A stretch of DNA of 35,389 nt, taken from positions 1-35,389 of the forward strand of contig JASJBC010000039.1 in NCBI GenBank assembly GCA_030066715.1, in the 5' to 3' direction. A program made the translations under genes and the position numbers. The notes beneath the pieces were generated by a model. That model was given only the letters and a program-made list of their open reading frames with translations. It was not told where the DNA came from and did not search any database. This document shows positions 1 to 6,809 of this stretch, piece by piece. This stretch comes from Acidimicrobiia bacterium. GTDB lineage: Bacteria; Actinomycetota; Acidimicrobiia; Spongiisociales; UBA5794. Each line of letters begins with the position of its first letter. Position 1 is the stretch's first letter.

Positions 1-401
1 AACAGAACGTCCATCATCCGCATCAAGACTGAGTCGATACCGCCCCGGTAGTAGCCGGCGACGAGCCCGATCGGCACTCCGACGACCAGGGCAAATCCGA
101 CTGCGATGAAGCCAACCTGGAGGGATACGCGTGCCGCTATCAGCACTCGGCTGAAGACATCCCGGCCGAGCTCATCGGTTCCAAACCAATGATCGGCTGA
201 GGGTCCGGTGAGACGGTTGGGAATGTCGATGTCGTTGATTCCATACGGGGCTATCGCCTCGCCGAAGATGCCGGCGAACACGAGGATCGTGAGCACGACG
301 AGCCCCGCCACCGCCAGCTTGTTGGCCATGAGGGTCTGCAACGTCTCCCTGGTACGCGAAACGGGCTTGGCGGAGAGCCTGTCGTCGATCTGATCGCTCA
401 T
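1..401 (-). CDS. ABC transporter permease, DppC/OppC-like (partial, 3' end outside window)
   Basis: This is the N-terminal part of an inner-membrane permease of the peptide/nickel ABC importer family. It would form the translocation channel together with the DppB-like protein encoded just upstream. The reverse strand reads MSDQIDDRLSAKPVSRTR, then a first membrane segment (about residues 27-45, ANKLAVAGLVVLTILVF), then a periplasmic stretch containing HWFGTDELGRDVFSRV. That GTDELGRDxxSR signature is typical of DppC/OppC. A second hydrophobic segment follows (VGFIAVGFALVVGVPIGLVAG). The ATG at 401 overlaps the stop of the preceding permease by four bases (ATGA, 398-401), so translation is probably coupled. 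The gene continues beyond position 1. The ATPase genes of the system would be expected further along, outside the window. Confidence 0.9.
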   Translation of the reverse strand, partial: MSDQIDDRLSAKPVSRTRETLQTLMANKLAVAGLVVLTILVFAGIFGEAIAPYGINDIDIPNRLTGPSADHWFGTDELGRDVFSRVLIAARVSLQVGFIAVGFALVVGVPIGLVAGYYRGGIDSVLMRMMDVL

Positions 402-1342
402 GACACACGCACCCTGGGGTCAAGTCGGGCGTAGATGATGTCAACTACGAGGTTGATGGCAAGGAACATGAACGCGATGTAGAGCACGGCGCCTTGCAGA
501 ACGGTGAAGTCGCGGTCCTTGACAGCCGTGAGGGCGAGGCGCCCCAGCCCGGGCCAAGCGAAGATGACTTCGACCACGACAACCCCGCCCAGAAGGAAGC
601 CGAGCTGCAAGCCAACCACCGTGACGATCGGGATCCACGCATTCGGTAGGACATGGCGGCGGACAATCTGCCATTCGGTGAGTCCTTTGGCGCGCGCCGT
701 CAGTACATAATCCTGGTTGAGCGCCTCGAGCACGGCGGATCGAACGAAACGGGTGATGATCGAGCCGGAGATCAGCCCGATGGTCAGGGCCGGGAGTACT
801 AGATGGCGCGCCCATTCCACCGGTCCGTCACCGAACGGCGTGAAGCCGGATGAAGGTAACCAGCCAAGGGCCAGAGAGAACAGCAGGATGTACATGACTC
901 CGGCCCAGAAGTCCGGCATCGAGATTCCGACCTGGCTCGCCGCCGACACCGTGTAGTCCAGGCCTGAGCCGGAGCGAACCGCTGAGATGATCCCGGCCGG
1001 CAGGGCAACGATGAGCGCAATGAACAACGCTGCCAAGGCAAGAGTGATCGTCGCCGGAAGCCGCTCCAGGATCAGGGTGGTCACCGGCTGTCCGTTGCGG
1101 AAGCTGACTCCGAGGTCGCCGGTAATGGCGTTGCCCAGCCAGGAGAGGTATTGCTCTATGAGCGGCTTGTCGAGGCCAACACGTTCGCGCAGTGCGTCGT
1201 ACAGGTCTTGGTCGAACCGGGTTCCGAGCGCTACCCGCACCGGGTCGCCGGGCACGAGGTGCATCAGTGCGAAGACAACGATGCTCACGCCAAGTAGCGC
1301 CAGGAACATCTGCAGGATTCGCCTGACAAGGAAACCGCTCAT
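398..1342 (-). CDS. ABC transporter permease, DppB/OppB-like
   Basis: This is a 314-aa inner-membrane permease of the peptide/nickel importer family and partner of the DppC-like protein. It begins MSGFLVRRILQMFLALLGVS, the usual DppB start of a short basic N-terminus running straight into membrane helix 1. It carries the family motif HLVPGDPVR near residue 30 and the EAA-loop region DYVLTARAKGL before the last helices. An upstream frame continuation to about 1528 overlaps the end of the binding-protein gene and has no family resemblance, so the ATG at 1342 is chosen. It lies 58 bases after the binding-protein stop, with a strong hairpin between them. The substrate cannot be read from the permease. 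Peptides are the default, but the neighbouring carbamoyl and purine genes leave another nitrogen compound possible. Confidence 0.92.
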   Translation of the reverse strand: MSGFLVRRILQMFLALLGVSIVVFALMHLVPGDPVRVALGTRFDQDLYDALRERVGLDKPLIEQYLSWLGNAITGDLGVSFRNGQPVTTLILERLPATITLALAALFIALIVALPAGIISAVRSGSGLDYTVSAASQVGISMPDFWAGVMYILLFSLALGWLPSSGFTPFGDGPVEWARHLVLPALTIGLISGSIITRFVRSAVLEALNQDYVLTARAKGLTEWQIVRRHVLPNAWIPIVTVVGLQLGFLLGGVVVVEVIFAWPGLGRLALTAVKDRDFTVLQGAVLYIAFMFLAINLVVDIIYARLDPRVRVS

Positions 1343-1360
1343 GGTGTTCTCGAGGGTGGG

Positions 1361-1389
1361 GCCCGGTGGGAGAGAAACTCCCACCGGGC
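1361..1389 (-). other. Perfect 12-bp hairpin between binding-protein and permease genes
   Basis: Arms 1361-1372 and 1378-1389 are exact reverse complements around a 5-base loop. It begins about 11 bases after the binding-protein stop codon. No T-run follows on the minus strand, so it does not look like a full terminator. Intercistronic hairpins at this place in importer operons usually protect the upstream message or partly attenuate read-through, giving more binding protein than permease. That role is inferred here. Confidence 0.7.
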
Positions 1390-1400
1390 GTGGCAAGTTG

Positions 1401-3026
1401 CTAGTTGAGGGTTGTTTCTTCGAATCGGATGGCGTTGTCGCCGCGGGTGGCGTAGCCGCCCACCTCGTCGCGCCATGCGTTGATGTTGTCCGGGTTGTAC
1501 AAGTAGATGTACGACGCATCGTCGACAATCATCTGGGCCGCCTCGTCGTACAGAGCCTTGCGAGCTGCCTGATCGGTCTCTACCCGCGCCGCATCCAGCA
1601 GCGAGTCAACCTCAGCGTTGGCGTAGCCCTGGAAGTTGAAGCCGCCTGTCGAGTGATGCTGTGCGTAGTAGAAGTCATCGGGATCGATGTTGCCGATCCA
1701 GCTGAGCATGAATGCGTCGAACTCCCCATTCCCTTGCAGGTCGAGCCAGGTCGAGAAGTCGACGTCCGTGATCTCAACCGTGATCCCGACGGCGGCAAGC
1801 TCAGCTGCGATCACCTGCGCTTGGGTGACCGTCTCCGGGAAGTCGCTGGTGACCAGAAAGTCGATGGTCAGGCCGGACACGCCGGCCTCGTCGAGCAGGG
1901 CTTGTGCCGTGGCCGTATCACCGGATCCGAACGGGGCGTAGTCGTAGTACCAGGCAACGTTCGATGCCGGGATCGCCGTTTGGTTGGCGGTCGCCGCCCC
2001 GAACTGCGCAGCCTCCGCAATCTCTTCACGATTGATGGCATGCGCGATCGCCTGCCGCACCCGTACGTCGTCGAATGGGGCGCGGTTCTGGTTGAGGGCG
2101 AAGTAGTGATAGTCACCACCGGGCACTCGGCCAACGGTGATCCCGTCCTCAGCGCCGAGCGACTCGATGTCTTGCGGCGGGACTGCGTCGATCCAGTGCA
2201 CCTCGCCGGTGCGCAGGGCCGTCAGCTTGGTACCGGCGTCGGGGATCTGCACGAAACGGATTCCGTCGAGCTCTGGTAGCCCTTCACTCGCTCTCCAGTA
2301 GTCGGGGTTCTTCTCGAGAACGATTCCCTCATCTGGCGATTGGGACACAAAGCGGAACGGTCCGGTACCGATCGGATTGGTGCCAATGGTTCCGTCGGTG
2401 ACGATCTCTTCGGGGATGATCGCCATGCCCTTGAACCCGGCTATCGATACCAGCAGGTTCGGGCTTGGTTGGGTGAGGGTTATGACGACTGTCGAGTCGT
2501 CTGGCGCAGTGATCGTGTCGACCGCACCAAACCGCCAGCCGTTGAGCCCCTCCGCGATGATGCGCTCGAAGCTGTACACCACGTCTCCGGCAACGAAGTC
2601 GCGTCCGTTGTGCCACTTCACCCCGTCACGCAGCTGGAACGTCCATGTCAGGTTGTCGTCGCTGATCTCCCAGCTCTCGGCCAACGCAGGTTCCATCGAC
2701 AGATCGGCCGCAGGCTGCACCAGCGTGTCATATACGTTCTCGAGGACCTGGAAGCTCGCATAGGCGCTCGTCATGTGCGGATCGAGCTGATCCGGCTCCG
2801 AGCCTTGGGCTGCGATCAGCACCTGGGCGCCGGACTCCGGAGGCGCGGTCGTCTCAGTTGGTGCTTCTGTAGTTTCCCCGGGCGCCGCCGTGGTCTGGGT
2901 TGCCGCCTCCGTCGTGGTGGTTTCGTCACCAACATCGACACTGTCTCCTTCGCTGCAGGCCGTAGCGACGAGGGCGAGCAACGCCAGCAGAATCACGATC
3001 CTCCAACGGGTTCTTACCTTTCTCAT
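1401..3026 (-). CDS. ABC transporter substrate-binding lipoprotein, SBP_bac_5 (peptide/nickel) family
   Basis: This 541-aa protein is predicted to be a membrane-anchored solute receptor that delivers substrate to the DppB/DppC-like permeases. It has a basic N-terminus, a hydrophobic signal segment (residues 9-20) and a lipobox ending LVATAC, with Cys24 as the lipidated residue. A Thr/Glu/Pro-rich linker (about residues 35-65) follows, then the family-5 fold with characteristic stretches such as LAESWEISDDNLTWTFQLRDGVKWHNG and later VRQAIAHAINRE. Length matches the family. The ATG at 3026 is preceded by a strong ribosome site (AGGAGGG). The gene starts only 16 bases after the XRE-cupin regulator stops, so regulator and importer form one operon. 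Family-5 proteins bind peptides, nickel, heme or sugars, and specificity is not readable here. Confidence 0.93.
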   Translation of the reverse strand: MRKVRTRWRIVILLALLALVATACSEGDSVDVGDETTTTEAATQTTAAPGETTEAPTETTAPPESGAQVLIAAQGSEPDQLDPHMTSAYASFQVLENVYDTLVQPAADLSMEPALAESWEISDDNLTWTFQLRDGVKWHNGRDFVAGDVVYSFERIIAEGLNGWRFGAVDTITAPDDSTVVITLTQPSPNLLVSIAGFKGMAIIPEEIVTDGTIGTNPIGTGPFRFVSQSPDEGIVLEKNPDYWRASEGLPELDGIRFVQIPDAGTKLTALRTGEVHWIDAVPPQDIESLGAEDGITVGRVPGGDYHYFALNQNRAPFDDVRVRQAIAHAINREEIAEAAQFGAATANQTAIPASNVAWYYDYAPFGSGDTATAQALLDEAGVSGLTIDFLVTSDFPETVTQAQVIAAELAAVGITVEITDVDFSTWLDLQGNGEFDAFMLSWIGNIDPDDFYYAQHHSTGGFNFQGYANAEVDSLLDAARVETDQAARKALYDEAAQMIVDDASYIYLYNPDNINAWRDEVGGYATRGDNAIRFEETTLN

Positions 3027-3041
3027 GCTCCCTCCTAAGGG

Positions 3042-3635
3042 CTAGAAACTCGGTGGGGTTACCACCCCGAGCACCACAGCGTTGGTGCGCGTCGGGTTGT
3101 GGTACCAATGGGACTTGCCTGAGTCGTAGGTAATCGCATCGCCTTCCTCGAGCGTGAACAGCTCATCGTCAACGGTGATCTCTAGGGACTCTCCCGACAG
3201 CAGATAGACGCATTCCTCGCCCTCGTGCTCGAAGGGAGCCTCCTTGTTGGTGAATCCCGGGGGTACGGAGGTCTTGAGCACCTCGAGCTTGCCCTGCAGG
3301 TTCGGGGTCAGCAGTTGCCAGGCAAGGCCTTGCTCACCCAGCTGAAGTAGCTTGCGCTCCTTCCGTTTCACGAGGAGAGCTGCGGCCTGCTTGCTACGAC
3401 CGTCTCCTGAAAGAAGATCTCCGACCCGAATCCCCAGAGCCTGGCTGATCCGGTACAGGGTGCGGAACGAGGGGTTTCCCTGACCACGCTCAACCTCACT
3501 GATGAGCCCGGCGCTCACTCCAGCGGCCGCGGCAAGCTCCTTGACGGTGAATCGCCCCTTGCGCGCCTCGCGGAGCCTCTGCCCGATATCGGCAACGTGA
3601 GCGTGAACAGCCTCAGCGGGTTGCCTAGACGCCAT
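3042..3635 (-). CDS. XRE-family transcriptional regulator with C-terminal cupin domain
   Basis: This 197-aa DNA-binding regulator has an N-terminal Cro/CI helix-turn-helix (about residues 17-72) that includes the segment VKELAAAAGVSAGLISEVERG. The C-terminal cupin barrel (about residues 120-195) has the HEGEECVYLLSGE and GKSHWYHNP stretches. PuuR-type proteins share this architecture and usually sense a small molecule through the cupin. It is the first gene of the importer operon, so it probably controls uptake and itself. A palindrome plus a repeated half-site straddle the promoter directly upstream. A related 18-bp site lies in front of the PyrB-like operon, which suggests a wider regulon. 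The ATG at 3635 has GGGAGGG close upstream. The ligand is unknown. Confidence 0.92.
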   Translation of the reverse strand: MASRQPAEAVHAHVADIGQRLREARKGRFTVKELAAAAGVSAGLISEVERGQGNPSFRTLYRISQALGIRVGDLLSGDGRSKQAAALLVKRKERKLLQLGEQGLAWQLLTPNLQGKLEVLKTSVPPGFTNKEAPFEHEGEECVYLLSGESLEITVDDELFTLEEGDAITYDSGKSHWYHNPTRTNAVVLGVVTPPSF

Positions 3636-3650
3636 CGCCCTCCCATTCGG

Positions 3651-3704
3651 TCTAGTGAACCGAAGTTCACTCTAATGATCGGGGAAATCAGATGTCTAGT
3701 GAAC
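3651..3704 (-). promoter_or_regulatory. Candidate promoter and operators of the XRE-cupin/importer operon
   Basis: A perfect palindrome AGTGAAC-CGAA-GTTCACT lies at 3654-3671. The 10-mer TCTAGTGAAC occurs twice, at 3651-3660 and 3695-3704, exactly 44 bp (about four helical turns) apart. On the minus strand a -35 TAGACA (3693-3698) and a -10 TAGAGT (3669-3674) are separated by 18 bp. The second repeat therefore overlaps the -35 and the palindrome overlaps the -10. This is the layout expected for autorepression by the XRE protein. Sites and spacing are read directly from the sequence; binding is inferred. Confidence 0.6.
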
Positions 3705-3928
3705 TGATGCGAGCACGGCACCCGCCAAGCCCGAAGAGCCAGGTAGCGTTCCGGTCCGGACCTCAGGTCGTCTTGTCCCCTTCTGCGATCCGCACGGCGA
3801 CTCCTCGTCGAAAGCTCGCGAACGGCGGCGACGGGCGGCGACAGAAACTGCATCGGCGGGCCATGACGACCAACAATGAGTTGGCCCGGGGCTTCTGCGT
3901 TGATGCGAGCTATGCAAGCGCCAGACAA
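3705..3928. other. Intergenic stretch with no supported gene
   Basis: Open frames here on both strands are short, lack family resemblance and have no convincing ribosome site. I see no tRNA-like or riboswitch-like structure. It separates the upstream end of the XRE promoter from the terminator of the YgeW-like gene. Confidence 0.5.
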
Positions 3929-3959
3929 GACGAAACCCGGGCAAAGCCCGGGTTTCGTC
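3929..3959 (-). terminator. Intrinsic terminator after the YgeW-like gene
   Basis: A perfect 14-bp stem (3929-3942 with 3946-3959) closes on a 3-base loop, 22 bases after the stop codon of the minus-strand carbamoyltransferase. On that strand the GC-rich core is followed by TTTCGTCTTGTCT, a moderately T-rich tail. It fits a rho-independent terminator for the GntR-YgeW operon. Confidence 0.75.
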
Positions 3960-3981
3960 CAACGTTGAGCATGTAGCTCCG

Positions 3982-4956
3982 CTACATCGTCAAGGCCATT
4001 ACAGCCTTCTGTCCGTGGAGACGGTTCTCAGCCTGGTCGAAGACCCGGCTCCAGCGACCGTCGATGACACCGTCGGCCACCTCGACGTTTCGGTCGGCCG
4101 GCAGCGGGTGCATGTAGATGGCGTCCTCGTCGGCCATCTCCATGCGACGCTCGTCGACGATCCAGTCCTTGTAGTTCTCGGAGATCCTGGCCGACTCCTC
4201 GTGATCCGAGGTAGTGAGCATCGAACCCCAAGCCTTGGCATAGACGACGTCGGCACCGCGGATGCCCTCTTCGAAGTCCTCGTAGATCTCAAACGAGCCG
4301 TGCGACTTCTTGGCGTTCTCCTCGGCCTGAGCAATGATCTCGGGATAGAGCTTGAACTCGGGCGGACGGGTCAGCCGCACATTGGCGCCGTAGCGCGTCA
4401 TCAGCAGGATGACCGACTGGGCAACGCTGATCGGCTTCTGATAGCTGTCCGCATAGGCATAGCTCATGTTGAACGTCAGCTTGCGCGGATCACCCTTCTG
4501 CTCGATGACGGTCAGCAGGTCGGCAATCGCCTGGAACGGGTGATACCAGTCGCACTGCATGTTGAGCACTGGTGTCCTGCTGGCTTCCGCCACCGCACGG
4601 ATGTACTTGTTGCCGATGTCCCAGTCGACATTGCGGATGGCGATCCCGTCGTTGTAGCGACCGAGGATCTCGCCGATCTCCTTCCACGTGTCACCGTGGC
4701 CGATCTGGGTGCTGGTCGAGTCGAGGAACATCGCATGACCACCGAGTTGGGCCATCCCTGCCTCGAAGCTGGCGCGGGTGCGGGTGCTGGAGAAGAAGAA
4801 CAGCATCGCCAGGACCTTGTTGTCCAGCAACGGATGCTGCTCGCCGAGCGCCCGGCGGCGCTTCAGGTCGAGGGCGACGTCGATGACCGTGTCGAGCTCG
4901 TCCTTGGTCCACTCCTGGGTCGTGATCATGTCACGCCCATGCAGATGTGTCTGCAT
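3982..4956 (-). CDS. ygeW: Knotted carbamoyltransferase, YgeW/acetylornithine-type
   Basis: This 324-aa cytoplasmic transcarbamoylase moves a carbamoyl group between carbamoyl phosphate and an amino group. The phosphate-binding motif STRTR lies at residues 57-61 within FFFSSTRTRASFEAGM. The HPFQAIADLLT segment carries the conserved HPxQ carbamoyl site. The second half (MSYAYADSYQKPISVAQSV, later MHPLPADR) resembles E. coli YgeW and the knotted N-acetylornithine enzymes more than classical OTCase. The reading frame also allows a TTG at 4959, but AAAGGAG sits six bases before the ATG at 4956, so that start is chosen. The gene lies 25 bases after the GntR stop, on the same transcript. Next to a carbamate kinase it probably runs in the phosphorolytic direction, releasing carbamoyl phosphate from a ureido compound. 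The substrate is inferred, not seen. Confidence 0.85.
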   Translation of the reverse strand: MQTHLHGRDMITTQEWTKDELDTVIDVALDLKRRRALGEQHPLLDNKVLAMLFFFSSTRTRASFEAGMAQLGGHAMFLDSTSTQIGHGDTWKEIGEILGRYNDGIAIRNVDWDIGNKYIRAVAEASRTPVLNMQCDWYHPFQAIADLLTVIEQKGDPRKLTFNMSYAYADSYQKPISVAQSVILLMTRYGANVRLTRPPEFKLYPEIIAQAEENAKKSHGSFEIYEDFEEGIRGADVVYAKAWGSMLTTSDHEESARISENYKDWIVDERRMEMADEDAIYMHPLPADRNVEVADGVIDGRWSRVFDQAENRLHGQKAVMALTM

Positions 4957-4981
4957 CAACTGCTCCTTTGCAGATAGATGG

Positions 4982-5710
4982 TCATGTGCCGGTCCGTCGC
5001 CGGATCATTCGGAAACGGAGCAAATCGTCACGGAAGTACGAGGTGGCGTGCACCACCGGCTCGTTGTCCTGGTCGAAGCCGACTTCGACAAACGAGAGCC
5101 CGACGGTCCCTCGCTTGACCCCGAGCTTCCTCGCCTGGTCGGTATTGAAGGCAACGGGGATGATTTCGCTGACGTAGTAGGACAGCCTGCGATCGCAGTA
5201 CTCCTCGAGGAACTCATAGATCGGCAGGTCGTCGTGGCTGCGATCGTCATCCGCCAGCAGCGTGGCTGGAATGCGGTTGCGAGTGAGCACGACCGGCTTG
5301 TCGTTCTCCAGGAATAGCTTCTCGACGACCAGCACCTCGTCACCCTCGACGAGGCCGAGCGCGGCGCCGGTGTCATCGTTCACGGTGAGGATCTCGTCGG
5401 TGAGGATCTGCACCGAAGGGGTGTAGCCGTGGTCTTCGAGCACCTGCTCGTACGACCAGATCTCTTCGAGACGAGACCTGATCTGCAGCCCAGCCTCATT
5501 GACGAACGTGCCCGCTCCCTGCTTGCGGAAAATCGCACCCTCGTGCTCGAGCTTGCCCAGGGCATCCCGGATCGTGGTGCGGCTCACCCCAAGGTCCTCG
5601 GCAAGCGCGGCCTCAGGCGGAATGCGACCGTCCTCGAACTCGTCGTTGACGATCTGCTCTTTGATGTGCGCCTTCACCTGATCGGTGAGTGACGGGTTCC
5701 TAGTAATCAT
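4982..5710 (-). CDS. GntR-family regulator, HutC/UTRA type
   Basis: This 242-aa repressor-type regulator has an N-terminal winged helix (about residues 8-72) with the classic GntR segment IPPEAALAEDLGVSRTTIRDALGKLEHEG. A UTRA ligand-binding domain (about residues 95-235) begins near SVQILTDE and includes VVEKLFLENDKPVVLTRN. HutC-subfamily members sense sugars, histidine-pathway intermediates or similar small molecules. The gene is divergent from the PyrB-like operon and co-transcribed with the YgeW-like gene, so it most likely controls both arms of the carbamoyl cluster. No clear ribosome site precedes the ATG at 5710, and the predicted leader is only about 25 bases. The ligand is unknown; a ureido or purine-derived intermediate would be the natural guess. 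Confidence 0.9.
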   Translation of the reverse strand: MITRNPSLTDQVKAHIKEQIVNDEFEDGRIPPEAALAEDLGVSRTTIRDALGKLEHEGAIFRKQGAGTFVNEAGLQIRSRLEEIWSYEQVLEDHGYTPSVQILTDEILTVNDDTGAALGLVEGDEVLVVEKLFLENDKPVVLTRNRIPATLLADDDRSHDDLPIYEFLEEYCDRRLSYYVSEIIPVAFNTDQARKLGVKRGTVGLSFVEVGFDQDNEPVVHATSYFRDDLLRFRMIRRRTGT

Positions 5711-5741
5711 CGAATTCAGGACTAGCCGGTAATGTAATCAT

Positions 5742-5770
5742 ATTGTAGGATGGTATGACCAATTCGACAA
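5742..5770 (-). promoter_or_regulatory. Candidate gntR promoter with TGGT-N3-ACCA operator
   Basis: On the minus strand a -35 TTGTCG (5765-5770) and -10 TACAAT (5742-5747) are spaced 17 bp apart. Between them lies TGGTATGACCA (5751-5761). Its TGGT/ACCA half-sites match the well-known HutC/DasR operator style (TGGTCTAGACCA), though the central spacer is one base shorter. The position is ideal for autorepression by the GntR protein and for control of the divergent operon. Promoter and operator calls are by eye. Confidence 0.55.
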
Positions 5771-5775
5771 GACCC

Positions 5776-5797
5776 CAAGTGAAACGCATTTCGCTTG
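5776..5797. promoter_or_regulatory. Inverted repeat resembling the XRE-cupin operator, upstream of the PyrB-like operon
   Basis: Arms 5776-5784 and 5789-5797 pair at 8 of 9 positions around CGCA. The core 5778-5795 matches the palindrome before the XRE-cupin gene (3654-3671) at 14 of 18 positions, including AGTGAA on the left and TTC-x-CT on the right. This suggests the XRE-cupin protein also binds here, 60-80 bases before the first gene of the carbamoyl operon. I could not identify a convincing plus-strand promoter to place it against. Confidence 0.4.
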
Positions 5798-5858
5798 TGG
5801 TCCCACCCCGGCGACCAAGATCATCGGCCGCCCGTTCAAGACCCTAAGGAGGGCACAT

Positions 5859-6809
5859 ATGCGCAGCTTTGCGGGACGCGACATCCTGTCGTTGAAGGAG
5901 TTTGAGCGCAACGAGTTCGAGCACCTGTTCGAGATCGCCGACCGTGTCGAGCCCATTGCTCGCGAGCGTCGCAATACCGACATGCTTGCTCACAAGACGT
6001 TGGTCACCGCCTTCTATCAGCCGTCGACCCGTACCCGTCTGGCCCACGAGGCGGCAATGCATCGCCTCGGCGGCCATGTCACCGGATTCTCCGACGCCAA
6101 GATGACCCGGGCCGGTGACTTCTATCAGGAGTCCATCAAGGACACCGTCCACATGCTCGAGTTCTACGGCGACGTCATCGTCATGCGTCACTTCGACCAG
6201 GGCGCCCCGCATGAGGCAGCCAAGTGGTCATCGGTTCCCGTCATCAACGGCGGCGACGGCTGGGGTGAGCACCCGACGCAGATCCTCACCGACCTCTACA
6301 CCATCACCAAGGAGATGGGCTCGGTCGACGGCAAGAGCATCCTGGCGGTTGGCGACCATCGCATGCGCACAATGCACTCGCTCGGGTATGCGCTCTCGCA
6401 GTTCGACGCCGAGATGGTCATCCTTGCTCCTGAAGAGATGTCACCGCTCCCCGAGTTCCTCGCAGAACTCGACGAGAAGGGCACCAACTACCGCATCGTC
6501 GACCACATCGACGAGGCCATCGAGACCACCGACGTCATCTACATGGAGCCGGTCGTCCAGCCCGACTACACCAAGGCACGTCAGGAGAAGCAAGAGGTCT
6601 ACGCCCGCACCGATGCCAAGTACCAGGTGACCACTGAGGTCATGAAGAAGGCCAAGGGCAGCTCGATCATCCTCCACTCTCTCCCCCGTCGTGACGAGCT
6701 CCTCCCTGAGGTGGACGATTCCCGTCACGCTCGCTACTGGCAGGAGGCCTACAACGGCGTCGTCATGCGCATGGCCCTCCTCTCGTCGGTCCTCGGAGTG
6801 TGGGAGTAA
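5859..6809 (+). CDS. Aspartate carbamoyltransferase-fold enzyme with altered acceptor site (PyrB-like)
   Basis: This 316-aa transcarbamoylase follows a strong AAGGAGG ribosome site. It keeps the carbamoyl-phosphate motifs STRTR (residues 56-60) and HPTQ (138-141), and aligns with PyrB along its whole length (MHRLGGHVTGFSD, VGDHRMRTMHSL, HSLPRRDEL at 273-281). Residues that hold aspartate in E. coli PyrB look different. The 80s loop lacks the Ser/Lys pair, the TRVQ strand is replaced by MEPVVQ (229-234), and HPLPRVDEI has become HSLPRRDEL. It is therefore probably not a pyrimidine-pathway enzyme. Its gene overlaps the carbamate kinase by one base (TAATG), which fits catabolic decarbamoylation. 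The E. coli residue comparison is from memory of the family; the altered substrate is inference. Confidence 0.85.
   Translation: MRSFAGRDILSLKEFERNEFEHLFEIADRVEPIARERRNTDMLAHKTLVTAFYQPSTRTRLAHEAAMHRLGGHVTGFSDAKMTRAGDFYQESIKDTVHMLEFYGDVIVMRHFDQGAPHEAAKWSSVPVINGGDGWGEHPTQILTDLYTITKEMGSVDGKSILAVGDHRMRTMHSLGYALSQFDAEMVILAPEEMSPLPEFLAELDEKGTNYRIVDHIDEAIETTDVIYMEPVVQPDYTKARQEKQEVYARTDAKYQVTTEVMKKAKGSSIILHSLPRRDELLPEVDDSRHARYWQEAYNGVVMRMALLSSVLGVWE

Noticed and set aside
987-2279. Plus-strand frame opposite the permease and binding-protein genes
   Set aside because: It spans two well-supported minus-strand genes and a hairpin, and has no similarity; a GC-bias shadow.
3692-3976. Small plus-strand frame of 94 codons between the XRE promoter and terminator
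   Set aside because: It starts inside the repeated operator, runs through the terminator hairpin and shows no family resemblance.
4015-4977. Plus-strand frame opposite the YgeW-like gene
   Set aside because: The minus strand carries intact carbamoyltransferase motifs with a good ribosome site; the opposite frame has none.
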